A stretch of 64,000 bases of DNA from Opitutaceae bacterium (GTDB taxonomy: Bacteria; Verrucomicrobiota; Verrucomicrobiia; Opitutales; Opitutaceae): positions 47,141 to 111,140 of the forward strand of contig JANQSC010000026.1 of NCBI GenBank assembly GCA_028284235.1, in the 5' to 3' direction. The translations under genes and the position numbers were made by a program. The notes under the pieces were generated by a model. It saw nothing but the letters and a program-made list of their open reading frames with translations, did not search any database and had not been told where the DNA came from. Positions 36,145-45,191 of this stretch are shown here, in pieces (the stretch's first letter is position 1; every line of letters starts with the position of its first letter).

Positions 36145-36169
36145 TGATTTTCGATTCGCGTCGCAACTA

Positions 36170-39100
36170 TTAGTTAATCTGGCCGAGCAGTTCATCAACT
36201 GCTCGTTTTAATTGAGGGTCGAGGTTCCGGGCTTTGTAGGCGGGCGGATTTTCGACGAGGATATCCGGGACGGCGGGGTAGAATTCCATGTTCAACTCCG
36301 TCTCGCGGACGAACCAGCCACGCATGGGCATGCGTACGTACGAGCCGTCGACGAGCGTGTAGCTTCCGGTGGATATGACGGCTCCGAAGGTGGGTTGGCC
36401 CACGAGTGTACCGAGGTCGAGGGACTTGTAGGCGTGAGAGAAAATCTCGGCATTGCTGTAGCTGCTCTCGTTGCAGAGGGCGACGGATGGCTTCGAGGAG
36501 GAGGGCAATGGCAGGCGCGTACTCGGGTAGTTGTTTTTAAACTTCAAATGCTCGGCCTCCAAGTCCGTCGCGGCGCCTCGAGGAATTGTGTAGGCGTGGC
36601 GGTCGACATTGAGCACGGCGAGGAGGTAGTCGGTGGTCCATCCGCCGCCGTTGTAGCGGACGTCGATGACGATGCCTTCTTTCCCGTATCCGGCAGCGAC
36701 GAGCTCTGTTTCGAAGCGCTCGAAGCTGATCCAGCCCATGGCGCGGATGTGCAGGTAGCCGAGTCGCCCGTTTGAGTATTCGTCCACGAGGGCTCGGCGA
36801 CTCTCCACCCACGCGTTGTAGTTTTCCATAACGAGGGAGGTTGAGGGCCAGACGATGCTCTCGCTTGTTTCCCCGTCTCGTTCGTATTGGACCAGGACTT
36901 CGTCGTTGGCTTTGTCGAGGAAGAGGGAGAACAGGTTCACTTCGGGGCCAACGGGCTCGCGGTCGACGGACACGATGACGTCGTTCGCTTGCAGGGGCGG
37001 GGTTGCCTTGGTCAAGGGGCTGTCGGGCAGGACGCTCGAGATCTGGAATCCCGTCTCGGTATTTGATCCTTCGATACCGATAAGTCCGGTTCGTTGCGAT
37101 TGCGTCTCTTTCGGGTTGTCGACGCCACGCATACCCATATGACTGGCGTTGAGCTGCCCGAGCATGAGGTTGAACGTGTATTGAAAATCTTCGGTCGTCG
37201 AAGCGCTTCGAGCGATCGGAAGGTACTTGTCTCTTAGAGCGCCGAAATCGCGGCCGTGAAAGTTGGGGTCGTAGAAGCCGCGATCGAGAGAGCGCCAGGC
37301 GTCGAGATAGACTTGCTCTTTTTCTTTGGCGTTGTCGATTTGGAGTCGCGAAGAGGTCGAGAGTTTCTCTACCTTGTCGTCTTTGGTCGCGATACGCCGG
37401 ACGACGCCTCCCTTGGTGAGGGCGTAGATGTGGGATCCATTCTGGGAGAGGTGAAGGCTGTGGGGGCTGCTTTTGTCTCCGATTACTTCTTTTCTGTCTT
37501 CGCCGTCCCAGCGGATTTTGAAGAGATTGCGATCGGCTTGGTAGTTCTGTCTTCCCGGGCTGCCGATGGCGTAGTAGATGAACTCGCCCTCCTTGTCGAA
37601 AATGAAATCGCCTTCGTTTCCGGCTTTGGAGGTTACCTGTTCGAGTCTCAGATAGATTCGGTCGAAATCGATTTCGATCGCGGGCGTCTCTTCTTCGTCT
37701 TTTTCTTCCTCCTCCTTTTCGGCGTCGTCCGCGTCTTCTTCGGTTTCGTCGGAATCCTCGTCTTTCTCTTCGGACTTCTTCGATTCGTCCTTTTCCTTTT
37801 TATCGTCTTTCTGCTGGCGTTCGCGCTCCCATTGCTCGTCGGTTTTCTCCCAGTCGGATTGTTTCAACCAGGCGAACCAGACGTCGGAGTCCCCGTTGTT
37901 GCGCTGTGAGAGGAATCCGAGCTTGCTGCCGTCGCGACTCCAAACGGGATTGGAATCGACGCCGGGATGCATGGATACATTTACGGGAGCCGATGATCCA
38001 TCCGCGGGATGTATAAATATCTCTGAGTTGTAGTTCAGGTCGTCGATGCTATAGGCGATCCATCGACTATCCGGGGACCAGTCGATTCCCGCGGGTTGGG
38101 CCCATCCGTCGAGGAGGGTGGTTTCGTTTGAGAAGGCGCCGTCTTCGTCGACGTCAGCCGCGACGAGCGCGCTGTTGCCGATTCGGTAGACGAGTCGTTT
38201 TCCGCTGGGGGCGAGAATCGGGTTGAATTCCTCTACGGGCGTATCGGTCAGACGCTTAATCTTCGTCTTGAGCGTTTTGAAGAGGTCTTTCTCGTCTTCG
38301 TCGTCCGAGGTGAGGAGATAGAGGTCGTTTTGGCCGGCTTTGTCGGACACGAAAAGGACTGCGTGATTGTTCAGCCAAATCGCGTCCCGGTCGCGAGCGG
38401 GGCCCGTGGTGAGGCGGACGCTGCGATCGTCTTCCTTGTCGTTGCGTGTGACGAAGAGATCGCCGCGGACCGAGTAGACGGTTTGTTTCCCATTGGGCGA
38501 AACGGCGTAGTCTCCGACCTTGTCCTTGACGGTTTCGGAATAGACGGGGTCGAAGCGGTCGTCGGCGGACAGTTCGATTTCCAGCGGGGAGCTCGCGCGT
38601 GAGCCTATTTTTTGAAGCAAGATGTCAGTGCCGCGTTGATACACGATGGTCTTGGTTCTACGGCTGAGGTCGAAGGTGTTGACACCGAATTCCTCTTCGA
38701 ACGTGATTTGTTTGGCGTCGCCGTCGAGTGTGGTTTGGAAAACGTTGTATTTGCCGGCTCGCGACGTAATGAACAAGAGCGTCGAGTCGTTCAGCCATCT
38801 GGGCGAGAAGTCGTTTCCTTGGAAATCGGTGACCTGAGTGTATGTGTCGTTGGAGCGGTCATAGACCCAGATATCGCGATTGGCGGACCCTTGATAGGCT
38901 TCGCGTTCGATGCGGCACGTGCCTCGCACGAAGGCGATCTTGCTTCCATCGGGAGACGCGACCGGGTCGAATCCCAAGGCGTCCATGTGCCGCGTCGGAG
39001 TCCCGACGTTGGGCTCGGCCTTGTAGATCTCGTATTCTCGCTCGACTTGGGCGTAGACGCGACGGGTCAAAAAGAGGAGAGAGCCGTCTTCCTCGTAGCT

Positions 39101-39427
39101 GGAAAGCAGGTCCGATGTGGAGTGGTAGGTGTGTCGGGTCGGGGCTCCGCCTTGGCTGGGCATGGAGAAGACGTCGTTGTTTCCGTAGCGGTCGCTTTGA
39201 TACGCGATTCGATCCCCGTCGGGATTCCAGCGGGGGTTCGAGTCGTATCCTTCGTGGACGGTGACGCGGTAGGGTCGACCGCCTTTGGCTGAAACAGTCC
39301 AGATGTCGCCTTGGTAGCAGTAGGCGATTTGTTTCCCGTCGGGACTGATAGCCGGCTGAAGCGGGTATCCGAAGGCGGTTTGAGCGAGAAAGAGAATCCC
39401 GGCGATATAAAAGATGGATTTCGTCAT
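36170..39427 (-). CDS. Tricorn-type S41 peptidase
   Basis: A 1085-residue exported protein with a signal peptide (SIFYIAGILFLAQTAFG). Residues about 20-540 form PD40/beta-propeller repeats (PAISPDGKQIAY, PRWNPDGDRIAY, PVASPDGSKIAFVR, PILAPSGKRLVYR). At about 537-580 there is a long Lys/Glu/Asp-rich insert. A PDZ-like region follows near 830-900 (QANDVIVSVDREPVG), then the S41 peptidase domain with the nucleophile in SSYSNAEIF (Ser991). Tricorn homologues break down oligopeptides. The order propeller, core, PDZ, S41 and the length match the family. Confidence 0.92.
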   Translation of the reverse strand: MTKSIFYIAGILFLAQTAFGYPLQPAISPDGKQIAYCYQGDIWTVSAKGGRPYRVTVHEGYDSNPRWNPDGDRIAYQSDRYGNNDVFSMPSQGGAPTRHTYHSTSDLLSSYEEDGSLLFLTRRVYAQVEREYEIYKAEPNVGTPTRHMDALGFDPVASPDGSKIAFVRGTCRIEREAYQGSANRDIWVYDRSNDTYTQVTDFQGNDFSPRWLNDSTLLFITSRAGKYNVFQTTLDGDAKQITFEEEFGVNTFDLSRRTKTIVYQRGTDILLQKIGSRASSPLEIELSADDRFDPVYSETVKDKVGDYAVSPNGKQTVYSVRGDLFVTRNDKEDDRSVRLTTGPARDRDAIWLNNHAVLFVSDKAGQNDLYLLTSDDEDEKDLFKTLKTKIKRLTDTPVEEFNPILAPSGKRLVYRIGNSALVAADVDEDGAFSNETTLLDGWAQPAGIDWSPDSRWIAYSIDDLNYNSEIFIHPADGSSAPVNVSMHPGVDSNPVWSRDGSKLGFLSQRNNGDSDVWFAWLKQSDWEKTDEQWERERQQKDDKKEKDESKKSEEKDEDSDETEEDADDAEKEEEEKDEEETPAIEIDFDRIYLRLEQVTSKAGNEGDFIFDKEGEFIYYAIGSPGRQNYQADRNLFKIRWDGEDRKEVIGDKSSPHSLHLSQNGSHIYALTKGGVVRRIATKDDKVEKLSTSSRLQIDNAKEKEQVYLDAWRSLDRGFYDPNFHGRDFGALRDKYLPIARSASTTEDFQYTFNLMLGQLNASHMGMRGVDNPKETQSQRTGLIGIEGSNTETGFQISSVLPDSPLTKATPPLQANDVIVSVDREPVGPEVNLFSLFLDKANDEVLVQYERDGETSESIVWPSTSLVMENYNAWVESRRALVDEYSNGRLGYLHIRAMGWISFERFETELVAAGYGKEGIVIDVRYNGGGWTTDYLLAVLNVDRHAYTIPRGAATDLEAEHLKFKNNYPSTRLPLPSSSKPSVALCNESSYSNAEIFSHAYKSLDLGTLVGQPTFGAVISTGSYTLVDGSYVRMPMRGWFVRETELNMEFYPAVPDILVENPPAYKARNLDPQLKRAVDELLGQIN

Positions 39428-39611
39428 GTTGAGCGAGTTCAGGGAAAGTGGTTGGTTTTCTGCAAGAATGGGATAGGTTGAACAGCATCTAGGTGGGCGT
39501 ATTGGACGGTAAACGCAAGATTATTGGGAGTCGCTTTCAATTGGAATGGACTTCGATTTGGTTCTGTGGCTTAGTGGCGTTTCGCTTGATTGATCCCATA
39601 TCCATTTTCTG

Positions 39612-40634
39612 ATGACGCAGCCTGCCGTAGTTAATTTTGAAAACGAGCCGGGCGCGGTCGAAATTCGCGAAGTGGGGCGTCCTGAGATCGGCGACGAGGA
39701 CGCGTTGCTGGCGGTGGAGGCGGTGAGTGTTTGCGGGAGCGATTTGCATCAGTGGAAGGCGATGCACAGCTGGCCGGTCAATTACCCGGTGATTCTCGGG
39801 CATGAGTTTGGCGGCGTGATTGCTGAATTGGGCAAACGGGTGACTGGCTGGAAGGAAGGGGATCGTGTTGTAAGCGAGACGGCGGCGATTATCGACCCGG
39901 ACAATCCCATGTCACGAAGGGGCCTCTATAACTTGGACCCGACGCGCAAGGGATTCGGATACGGGGTTGACGGGGCGATGACTCGGTTTGTTCGCGTGCC
40001 AGCTCGTTGTTTGCATCGCATTCCCGAAGGGCTTTCGTTCGAGAAGGCGGCGTTGACCGAGCCGTGTTGCGTGGCGTTTAACGCGGTGGTCAATCAATCG
40101 GAGATCAAACCGGGGGATCGCGTGGCGGTTCTCGGGCCGGGGCCGATCGGGTTGTTGTGCGCAGCGATCGCGAAACTTTGGGGCGCTCAAGTGGCGGTGG
40201 TTGGTTTGGAAAGCGATTCAAAGCGTTTGCGAGTCGCCGAGATGTACGGCTGCGAGGCCATCGTCGGGAGTCCGGACGAGTGGGCGTTTGCGGCAGACGG
40301 ATTGGGCGTTGACGGGGTGGTCGACGCGGCCGGCGTGTCTCAGACTTTGAAAATCGCGCTGCAAATTGTTCGGCCCGCGGGTTGGATCAGCAAAGTCGGC
40401 TGGGGGCCGCAGCCTTTGGGTTTCTCATTGGATCCGCTGGTGCAAAAGGCGATTACCTTGCGTGGCAGTTTTAGTCACAACTGGCCGATCTGGGAGCGCG
40501 TTCTCGACCTGATCGGCACCGGGCAGCTCGATTTAGATCCGGTGATTGGCGGAGTTTGGTCTTTGCAGGAATGGCATGACGCGTTCGAGTCGATGCATTC
40601 CGGGGATATCGTTAAAGCAGTGTTGAAACCATGA
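39612..40634 (+). CDS. Medium-chain zinc alcohol/polyol dehydrogenase lacking the structural zinc site
   Basis: A 340-residue MDR enzyme. Catalytic zinc ligands are Cys41 (VCGSDLH) and His64-Glu65 (GHEFGG), with a later Glu in LTEPCCVAF. The NAD-binding site is VLGPGPIGLL. The lobe that normally holds four structural Cys is replaced by a Cys-free insertion (ETAAIIDPDNPMSRRGLY). It most resembles sorbitol/threonine/L-idonate dehydrogenases. It starts a five-gene cluster on the plus strand, and its TGA overlaps the ATG of the following SDR (ATGA), so the two are translationally coupled. Confidence 0.9.
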   Translation: MTQPAVVNFENEPGAVEIREVGRPEIGDEDALLAVEAVSVCGSDLHQWKAMHSWPVNYPVILGHEFGGVIAELGKRVTGWKEGDRVVSETAAIIDPDNPMSRRGLYNLDPTRKGFGYGVDGAMTRFVRVPARCLHRIPEGLSFEKAALTEPCCVAFNAVVNQSEIKPGDRVAVLGPGPIGLLCAAIAKLWGAQVAVVGLESDSKRLRVAEMYGCEAIVGSPDEWAFAADGLGVDGVVDAAGVSQTLKIALQIVRPAGWISKVGWGPQPLGFSLDPLVQKAITLRGSFSHNWPIWERVLDLIGTGQLDLDPVIGGVWSLQEWHDAFESMHSGDIVKAVLKP

Positions 40635-41425
40635 GTTCGGAAGTATTGAGTGGTAAGGTAATTTTGGTTACGGGCGGAAATACGGGCATCGGGCGAGCGA
40701 TCGCCGAGCGATGTCTTGCGGAAGGCGCGCGGGTTGCGGTTCATGGATTGGAGCAGGAAGCGGTGGAGGGTGTGGTCGCGGAACTGGGCAGCGAGTCGCG
40801 GGGCGTTGCTGGCGATCTTGCTCGACCGGATACGCCGGGACGAATCGTGGAGGAAACCGTCGCCCATTTCGGACGATTGGATGGAGTCGTGAACAACGCG
40901 GCAATTATTACGCGATCGAGTTTCGAGGAGACGGACGCGGCGGCCTTTGACGAGACGATGGCGATTAACGCGCGGGCGCCATTTCTGATCTGCCAAGCGG
41001 CGGCGCCCCATTTGATAGAGTCAAAGGGCGCCGTGGTGAATATCGGTTCGATCAATGCGCATGGCGGCGAGGGAATTCTCAGCGCCTACAGCGCATCCAA
41101 GGGCGCCTTGCAGACGCTTTCGCGAAACTTGGCGGGGATCTACTCGAAACGCGGCATTCGATTTACCCATTTAAATCTGGGCTGGGTATTGTCGGAGACC
41201 GAGTACGAGCGGAAGATCGAGGATGGTTTGCCGGAGGGGTGGCCGGACAAGTTGGACCGAGGCGTTGTGGCGACGGGAAGTATGACGCGGCCAGTCGAAG
41301 TGGCGCGAGTCGTTGCCTTTTGGTTGAGCGACCAGTCGCGACCGTTTTCGGGAACGGTATTGGATTTGGAGCAGTATCCGTTCTTAGGTCAAAATCCGTC
41401 TAAGGATGAAAATTATGAAATATGA
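40631..41425 (+). CDS. Short-chain dehydrogenase/reductase
   Basis: A 264-residue classical SDR: cofactor motif TGGNTGIG (residues 14-21), NNAA, the catalytic Ser in NIGSINA and YSASK for Tyr and Lys. The PG-type motif after the Tyr reads LGWVLSE, unusual but seen in sugar-acid SDRs. It likely oxidises or reduces a hydroxyl of the same substrate as the zinc enzyme whose stop codon it overlaps. An inverted repeat (family E) separates it from the isomerase gene. Confidence 0.9.
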   Translation: MSSEVLSGKVILVTGGNTGIGRAIAERCLAEGARVAVHGLEQEAVEGVVAELGSESRGVAGDLARPDTPGRIVEETVAHFGRLDGVVNNAAIITRSSFEETDAAAFDETMAINARAPFLICQAAAPHLIESKGAVVNIGSINAHGGEGILSAYSASKGALQTLSRNLAGIYSKRGIRFTHLNLGWVLSETEYERKIEDGLPEGWPDKLDRGVVATGSMTRPVEVARVVAFWLSDQSRPFSGTVLDLEQYPFLGQNPSKDENYEI

Positions 41426-41471
41426 TGATTTTTACCCACAAATGAACATGGGTAGTATAGGATTATTGAGG

Positions 41472-41548
41472 AACCACGAATGCACGCGAATATACGCGAA
41501 TTACAATCCACTTACCAAATTCGCGAGTATTCGCGTGCATTCGCGGTT
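41472..41548. repeat. Inverted repeat, family E
   Basis: AACCACGAATGCACGCGAAT plus ATACGCGAATT (41472-41502) is mirrored with three mismatches by AATTCGCGAGTATTCGCGTG plus CATTCGCGGTT (41518-41548). Only one copy is seen here. It lies between the SDR and the isomerase genes. Confidence 0.85.
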
Positions 41549-41622
41549 TCAAACATCTTGTTTGTCTATAGAGGAAATCGTCAATTGATCCATTTGAGGA
41601 ATCAGCGGGAACAAGAATTATT

Positions 41623-42507
41623 TTGCCGAAATTAGCTGCATTTCCTAAGGCTTGGATGGATCCGTTGTGTATTGACGGGTCAATGACGTTGAATGAGTGG
41701 ATTGATCTTTCGGATGGTTTGGACGTAGATGGGTTGGAGTTTTATTCGGGCTTTCTCGATTTGATGGATCCGTCACGATGGGCTGACTATCGTGGCCGCG
41801 TGGAAGACCAGGGGCATTCAATACCGATGCTCTGCTGTTCGCCGGATTTCACGCATCCGGATCCGGATTTTCGGCGGGCGCAGGTCGACAAGGAAAAGGG
41901 CTGGATCGATATGTGCGCCGCGCTGGGCGGCTCGTATTGTCGTGTCTTGTCGGGGCAGAGGCGGCCTGAGGTTTCGCGGGAGGATGGATTGACCTATGCG
42001 GCGGAGTGCATCGAGGCCTGCGTTCCGCATGCGGCGGATCGAGGAGTCACGCTTGTCATAGAAAATCACTACAAGGACAACTACTGGAGCTATCCCGAGT
42101 TCGCCCAGAAGATGGATGTGTTTTGCGATCTCGTGGAGCGCGTGGAGTCGCCGCATTTCGGGGTGAACTACGATCCGAGCAATACGGTGCTGGCGGGGGA
42201 GGATCCGTTGGAGTTGCTCGAGCGGGTAAAAGACCGAGTTCTGACGATGCATGCCAGCGATCGATTTTTGCTGGAGGGCAGTCTGGAGGATTTGCGTACG
42301 GAGGAGATGGATAGCGTGGGCTATGCGGAGCGATTGAGTCACGGGGAGATCGGGAAAGGGCTCAATGATTTTGACTCGATCTTCGGGACTTTGAAATCGG
42401 TCGGGTTCGACGGGTGGGTCAGTATCGAAGACGGGGTGGACGGATTCGAGCAGATGCAGCGAAGCGTTCGTTTTTTGCGGGAGAAAATGGACTCGGTTTG
42501 GGGGTGA
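41623..42507 (+). CDS. Sugar phosphate isomerase/epimerase (TIM barrel, xylose-isomerase-like)
   Basis: A 294-residue cytosolic TIM barrel. The start is TTG at 41623, as no ATG fits and the family N-terminus (LAAFPKAW) begins immediately. Metal ligands follow the family order: ENHY (first Glu), NYDPSN (Asp), TMHASD (His), and VSIEDG (last Glu). It is likely an isomerase or epimerase for the hexose or acid sugar handled by this cluster. No signal peptide is present, unlike the Tat-exported relative at 16131-17258. Confidence 0.87.
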   Translation: MPKLAAFPKAWMDPLCIDGSMTLNEWIDLSDGLDVDGLEFYSGFLDLMDPSRWADYRGRVEDQGHSIPMLCCSPDFTHPDPDFRRAQVDKEKGWIDMCAALGGSYCRVLSGQRRPEVSREDGLTYAAECIEACVPHAADRGVTLVIENHYKDNYWSYPEFAQKMDVFCDLVERVESPHFGVNYDPSNTVLAGEDPLELLERVKDRVLTMHASDRFLLEGSLEDLRTEEMDSVGYAERLSHGEIGKGLNDFDSIFGTLKSVGFDGWVSIEDGVDGFEQMQRSVRFLREKMDSVWG

Positions 42508-42523
42508 GTGGCCAATGTTGTCG

Positions 42524-42600
42524 CCCACAGATTACACAGATGAACTCAGATAAGTATGATTTTGATTGGGAAATCTGTGTCGATCTGTGTAATCTGTGGG
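42524..42600. repeat. Inverted repeat, family A copy 3
   Basis: Perfect arms CCCACAGATTACACAGAT (42524-42541) and ATCTGTGTAATCTGTGGG (42583-42600) with an inner AT-rich loop. It lies between the isomerase and the aldo/keto reductase genes. Confidence 0.85.
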
Positions 42601-42695
42601 TGAATTGATCACGAGGATATAGCAGGCACCAGGAATCTCTATGTGGGTTGTGATTTTTCGCGTGCTCATTTTTTGGGATGCGCTAGGGGTTTGGT

Positions 42696-43664
42696 ATGGA
42701 GATTCGGAATTTACGGGGTACGGGGGCGCAGGTGTCGCGTTTGTGTTTGGGGACAATGACCTTTGGGGATCAGTTGAACGAGGCGGATAGCATTCGCATC
42801 GTCGAGGAGTCTCTCGATCAAGGTATCAACTTTATCGACACGGCGGATGCGTATACGGGAGGCGAATCGGAGCGGATTACCGGGAAGGCGTTAAAGGGGA
42901 AGCGCGATCGTGTGTTTCTGGCGAGCAAGGTGGCGAATCCGGTAGGTCCGGATCCGGTCAAGGATTCAGGGTTGAATCGCTGGCATGTCATGCGAGGCGT
43001 CGAGGATTCCCTGCGGCGGCTGCAGACGGATTGTCTCGATCTTTACTATTTGCATACGCCGGATCGGAGTACGCCGATTGAGGAGACTCTTGCCGCGATG
43101 GATCTCTTGGTTCAGCAAGGGAAAATCAACTACGTGGGCATGTCCAACTACGCCTCGTGGCAAGTGTGCGAAGCGTTGTGGAAATGCGACCGGAATCGCT
43201 GGGCCAACCCGGTCGCGTTGCAGTTGCCCTACAATTTGATCACGCGAAGTATCGACGAGGAATGCGTCGAGTTTGTTCGTGAGATGGACTTAGGGCTCGT
43301 CGTTTACAATCCCATTGCGGGCGGCTTGCTGACAGGCAAACACCGGCGAGGGAAAGCGGCGGACGGTTCGCGTTATGTCGACAACCAAATGTACATCGAT
43401 CGGTACTGGCATGACTCGATGTTCGACGCGGTGGAGTCGTTGGAGTCGATCGCGAGCGAGATGGGATTGTCTCTTGTCGAGCTATCGTATCGTTGGCTGG
43501 CGAGTCAGGACATCGTCGATTCGATTATCATGGGCGTGAGCAAAGTGGAGCAGTTGAAGATGAACGTATCCGCTGCGGAGGGACGATTGGACGATGCCAT
43601 TTTGGCAGCCTGCGATGCCGTATGGGCGCAGTTTCGCGGCCCGCATTTCAAGTACAACCGGTAG
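42696..43664 (+). CDS. Aldo/keto reductase
   Basis: A 322-residue NADP(H)-type (alpha/beta)8 reductase with the full catalytic tetrad: D48 and Y53 in DTADAYTGG, K78 in LASKVA, and H120 in YYLHTPD. The region around MGVSKVEQL fits the usual cofactor site. It is likely to reduce or oxidise a sugar carbonyl in the same cluster as the MDR, SDR and isomerase. The ATG at 42696 directly precedes the first strand. Confidence 0.9.
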   Translation: MEIRNLRGTGAQVSRLCLGTMTFGDQLNEADSIRIVEESLDQGINFIDTADAYTGGESERITGKALKGKRDRVFLASKVANPVGPDPVKDSGLNRWHVMRGVEDSLRRLQTDCLDLYYLHTPDRSTPIEETLAAMDLLVQQGKINYVGMSNYASWQVCEALWKCDRNRWANPVALQLPYNLITRSIDEECVEFVREMDLGLVVYNPIAGGLLTGKHRRGKAADGSRYVDNQMYIDRYWHDSMFDAVESLESIASEMGLSLVELSYRWLASQDIVDSIIMGVSKVEQLKMNVSAAEGRLDDAILAACDAVWAQFRGPHFKYNR

Positions 43665-43749
43665 CGGGCGCTTGGACGCCAGGGGGCTCGCGCGCGATTT
43701 TTCTGAAATGCCTTGAGCTGCGAAGCGACGTATCACTAGCATTGGATTT

Positions 43750-45009
43750 ATGAAAACGCGTTTTCTTTTGGGAGTTATTGCAGTTCTAACGACGACCTCG
43801 GTTTGGGGCGAATATTGGCCGTCTTGGCGCGGCGCGGGGCAAAATGGCACGACCGATTCGAGCGCCCCCGCGACGTTGTCGCTGGAAGACTCGCTGGCAT
43901 GGAAAACGGAATTGCCCGGTCGCGGTTGCTCGACGCCGATCGTTTGGGGGAAGCAGATTTTTCTTACGACTGAGATCGGGGAAGAGGATGGCGTGCTCGC
44001 CTATGATTGGAAGGGGAAGGAGCGCTGGCGCGTGACGATTGGCGATTTCCGTCCGGGACGGGGAAAGCGTGTGGGAAGCGGAGCGAATTCCTCGCCGGTG
44101 ACGGATGGGAAAACGGTGTTCGCGTATTTCAAATCCGGGAATTTCGCGGCTTTGGATCTCGACGGGAATGTTCTTTGGAAGAAGAATCTCGAAGAGATTT
44201 ACGGGGAGGACAAACTTTGGTGGGACAAGGGGACCTCGCCGATATTGGCGGGCGGCAACGTGGTTGTGGCTATTATGCAAACGGAGGGCGACTCGTTCCT
44301 TGTTTCGTTCGACAAGAAGACCGGTAAAGAAGTCTGGAAAACGCGACGCGAGTACGAGACTGAACCCGAGTCGGGAGACGCTTATACCAGTCCCCAAGTA
44401 TTGGATATCGATGGCGTGGAGACGATCGTGAGTTGGGGAGCGAACCACTTGACCGGCCATGACGCGAAGAACGGAAAGCTGCTTTGGGAGGTCGACGGGT
44501 TTAATCCGGAAAACCAAAAATACTGGCGAGTTATCGCTTCGACGGCGATCTCGAACGACGTGGCGGTGGTTCCCTACGCTCGCGGCGACGCCTTGGCGGG
44601 CATTGATCTCCGGGCGAGCGGGTCGAACCCGAACTGGCTTTGGAAGCGAGAGGGCGTTGGTAGCGATTCGGCGACTCCGATTGCGACGGACGGGAAGGCG
44701 ATTGTCCTCAAGGACAGTGGAATTACGCGGGGGCGCGTGACCTGTATCGATTTGCGTACTGGCGAGACCCTTTGGGAATCAACCCTGCCGAAGTCGGCCA
44801 AGATTTTTTACGCGTCGCCCATACTCGCTCAGGACCGGTTGTATTTGGCTCGCGAGGACGGGACATTGTTCGTGGCGGACGTTACGAATAAGGGGCTCTC
44901 GAATATTCAAGAGCTCGCCTTGCTGGAATCGGTCATCGCCTCGCCGGTCGCGGTGAACGACAAGTTGCTAGTCCGCAGCGATCAGCATTTGTATTGTTTT
45001 GCGGAATAG
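43750..45009 (+). CDS. Secreted PQQ-like beta-propeller protein (second copy)
   Basis: A 419-residue protein with a signal peptide (LLGVIAVLTTTSVWG), then EYWPSWRGAGQNGTT and repeated blades such as VLAYDWKGKERW, FAALDLDGNVLWKK, LVSFDKKTGKEVW, VTCIDLRTGETLWES. It shares the opening W-P-x-W-R-G with the protein at 12839-14158 but is a distinct member. No dehydrogenase active site is evident. Confidence 0.87.
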   Translation: MKTRFLLGVIAVLTTTSVWGEYWPSWRGAGQNGTTDSSAPATLSLEDSLAWKTELPGRGCSTPIVWGKQIFLTTEIGEEDGVLAYDWKGKERWRVTIGDFRPGRGKRVGSGANSSPVTDGKTVFAYFKSGNFAALDLDGNVLWKKNLEEIYGEDKLWWDKGTSPILAGGNVVVAIMQTEGDSFLVSFDKKTGKEVWKTRREYETEPESGDAYTSPQVLDIDGVETIVSWGANHLTGHDAKNGKLLWEVDGFNPENQKYWRVIASTAISNDVAVVPYARGDALAGIDLRASGSNPNWLWKREGVGSDSATPIATDGKAIVLKDSGITRGRVTCIDLRTGETLWESTLPKSAKIFYASPILAQDRLYLAREDGTLFVADVTNKGLSNIQELALLESVIASPVAVNDKLLVRSDQHLYCFAE

Positions 45010-45090
45010 GGCGGCTCTCAATCACGTTCGCCATTTTGAATGCTTGAACTTTGATTGATAATCGGGTTCGATGAGAGACCCCTTGAGGTC

Positions 45091-45168
45091 GTAGGGCCAG
45101 CGCTTGCGCTGCGCCGCGTATGGAGATCTTCTTCAACTGACGCGGCGTGGCGCCAGCGCCAGCCCTAC
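45091..45168. repeat. Inverted repeat, family B copy 5
   Basis: GTAGGGCCAGCGCTTGCG ... CTGCGCCGCG pairs with CGCGGCGTGGCGCCAGCGCC ... AGCCCTAC around a 21-base AT-rich loop. It is between co-oriented genes. Confidence 0.8.
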
Positions 45169-45191
45169 ATTCCCCCTCTACCCCGCGCTGA

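Noticed and set aside
41406..41588. Short 60-codon frame after the SDR
   Set aside because: It is made of the family E inverted repeat and has no coding character.
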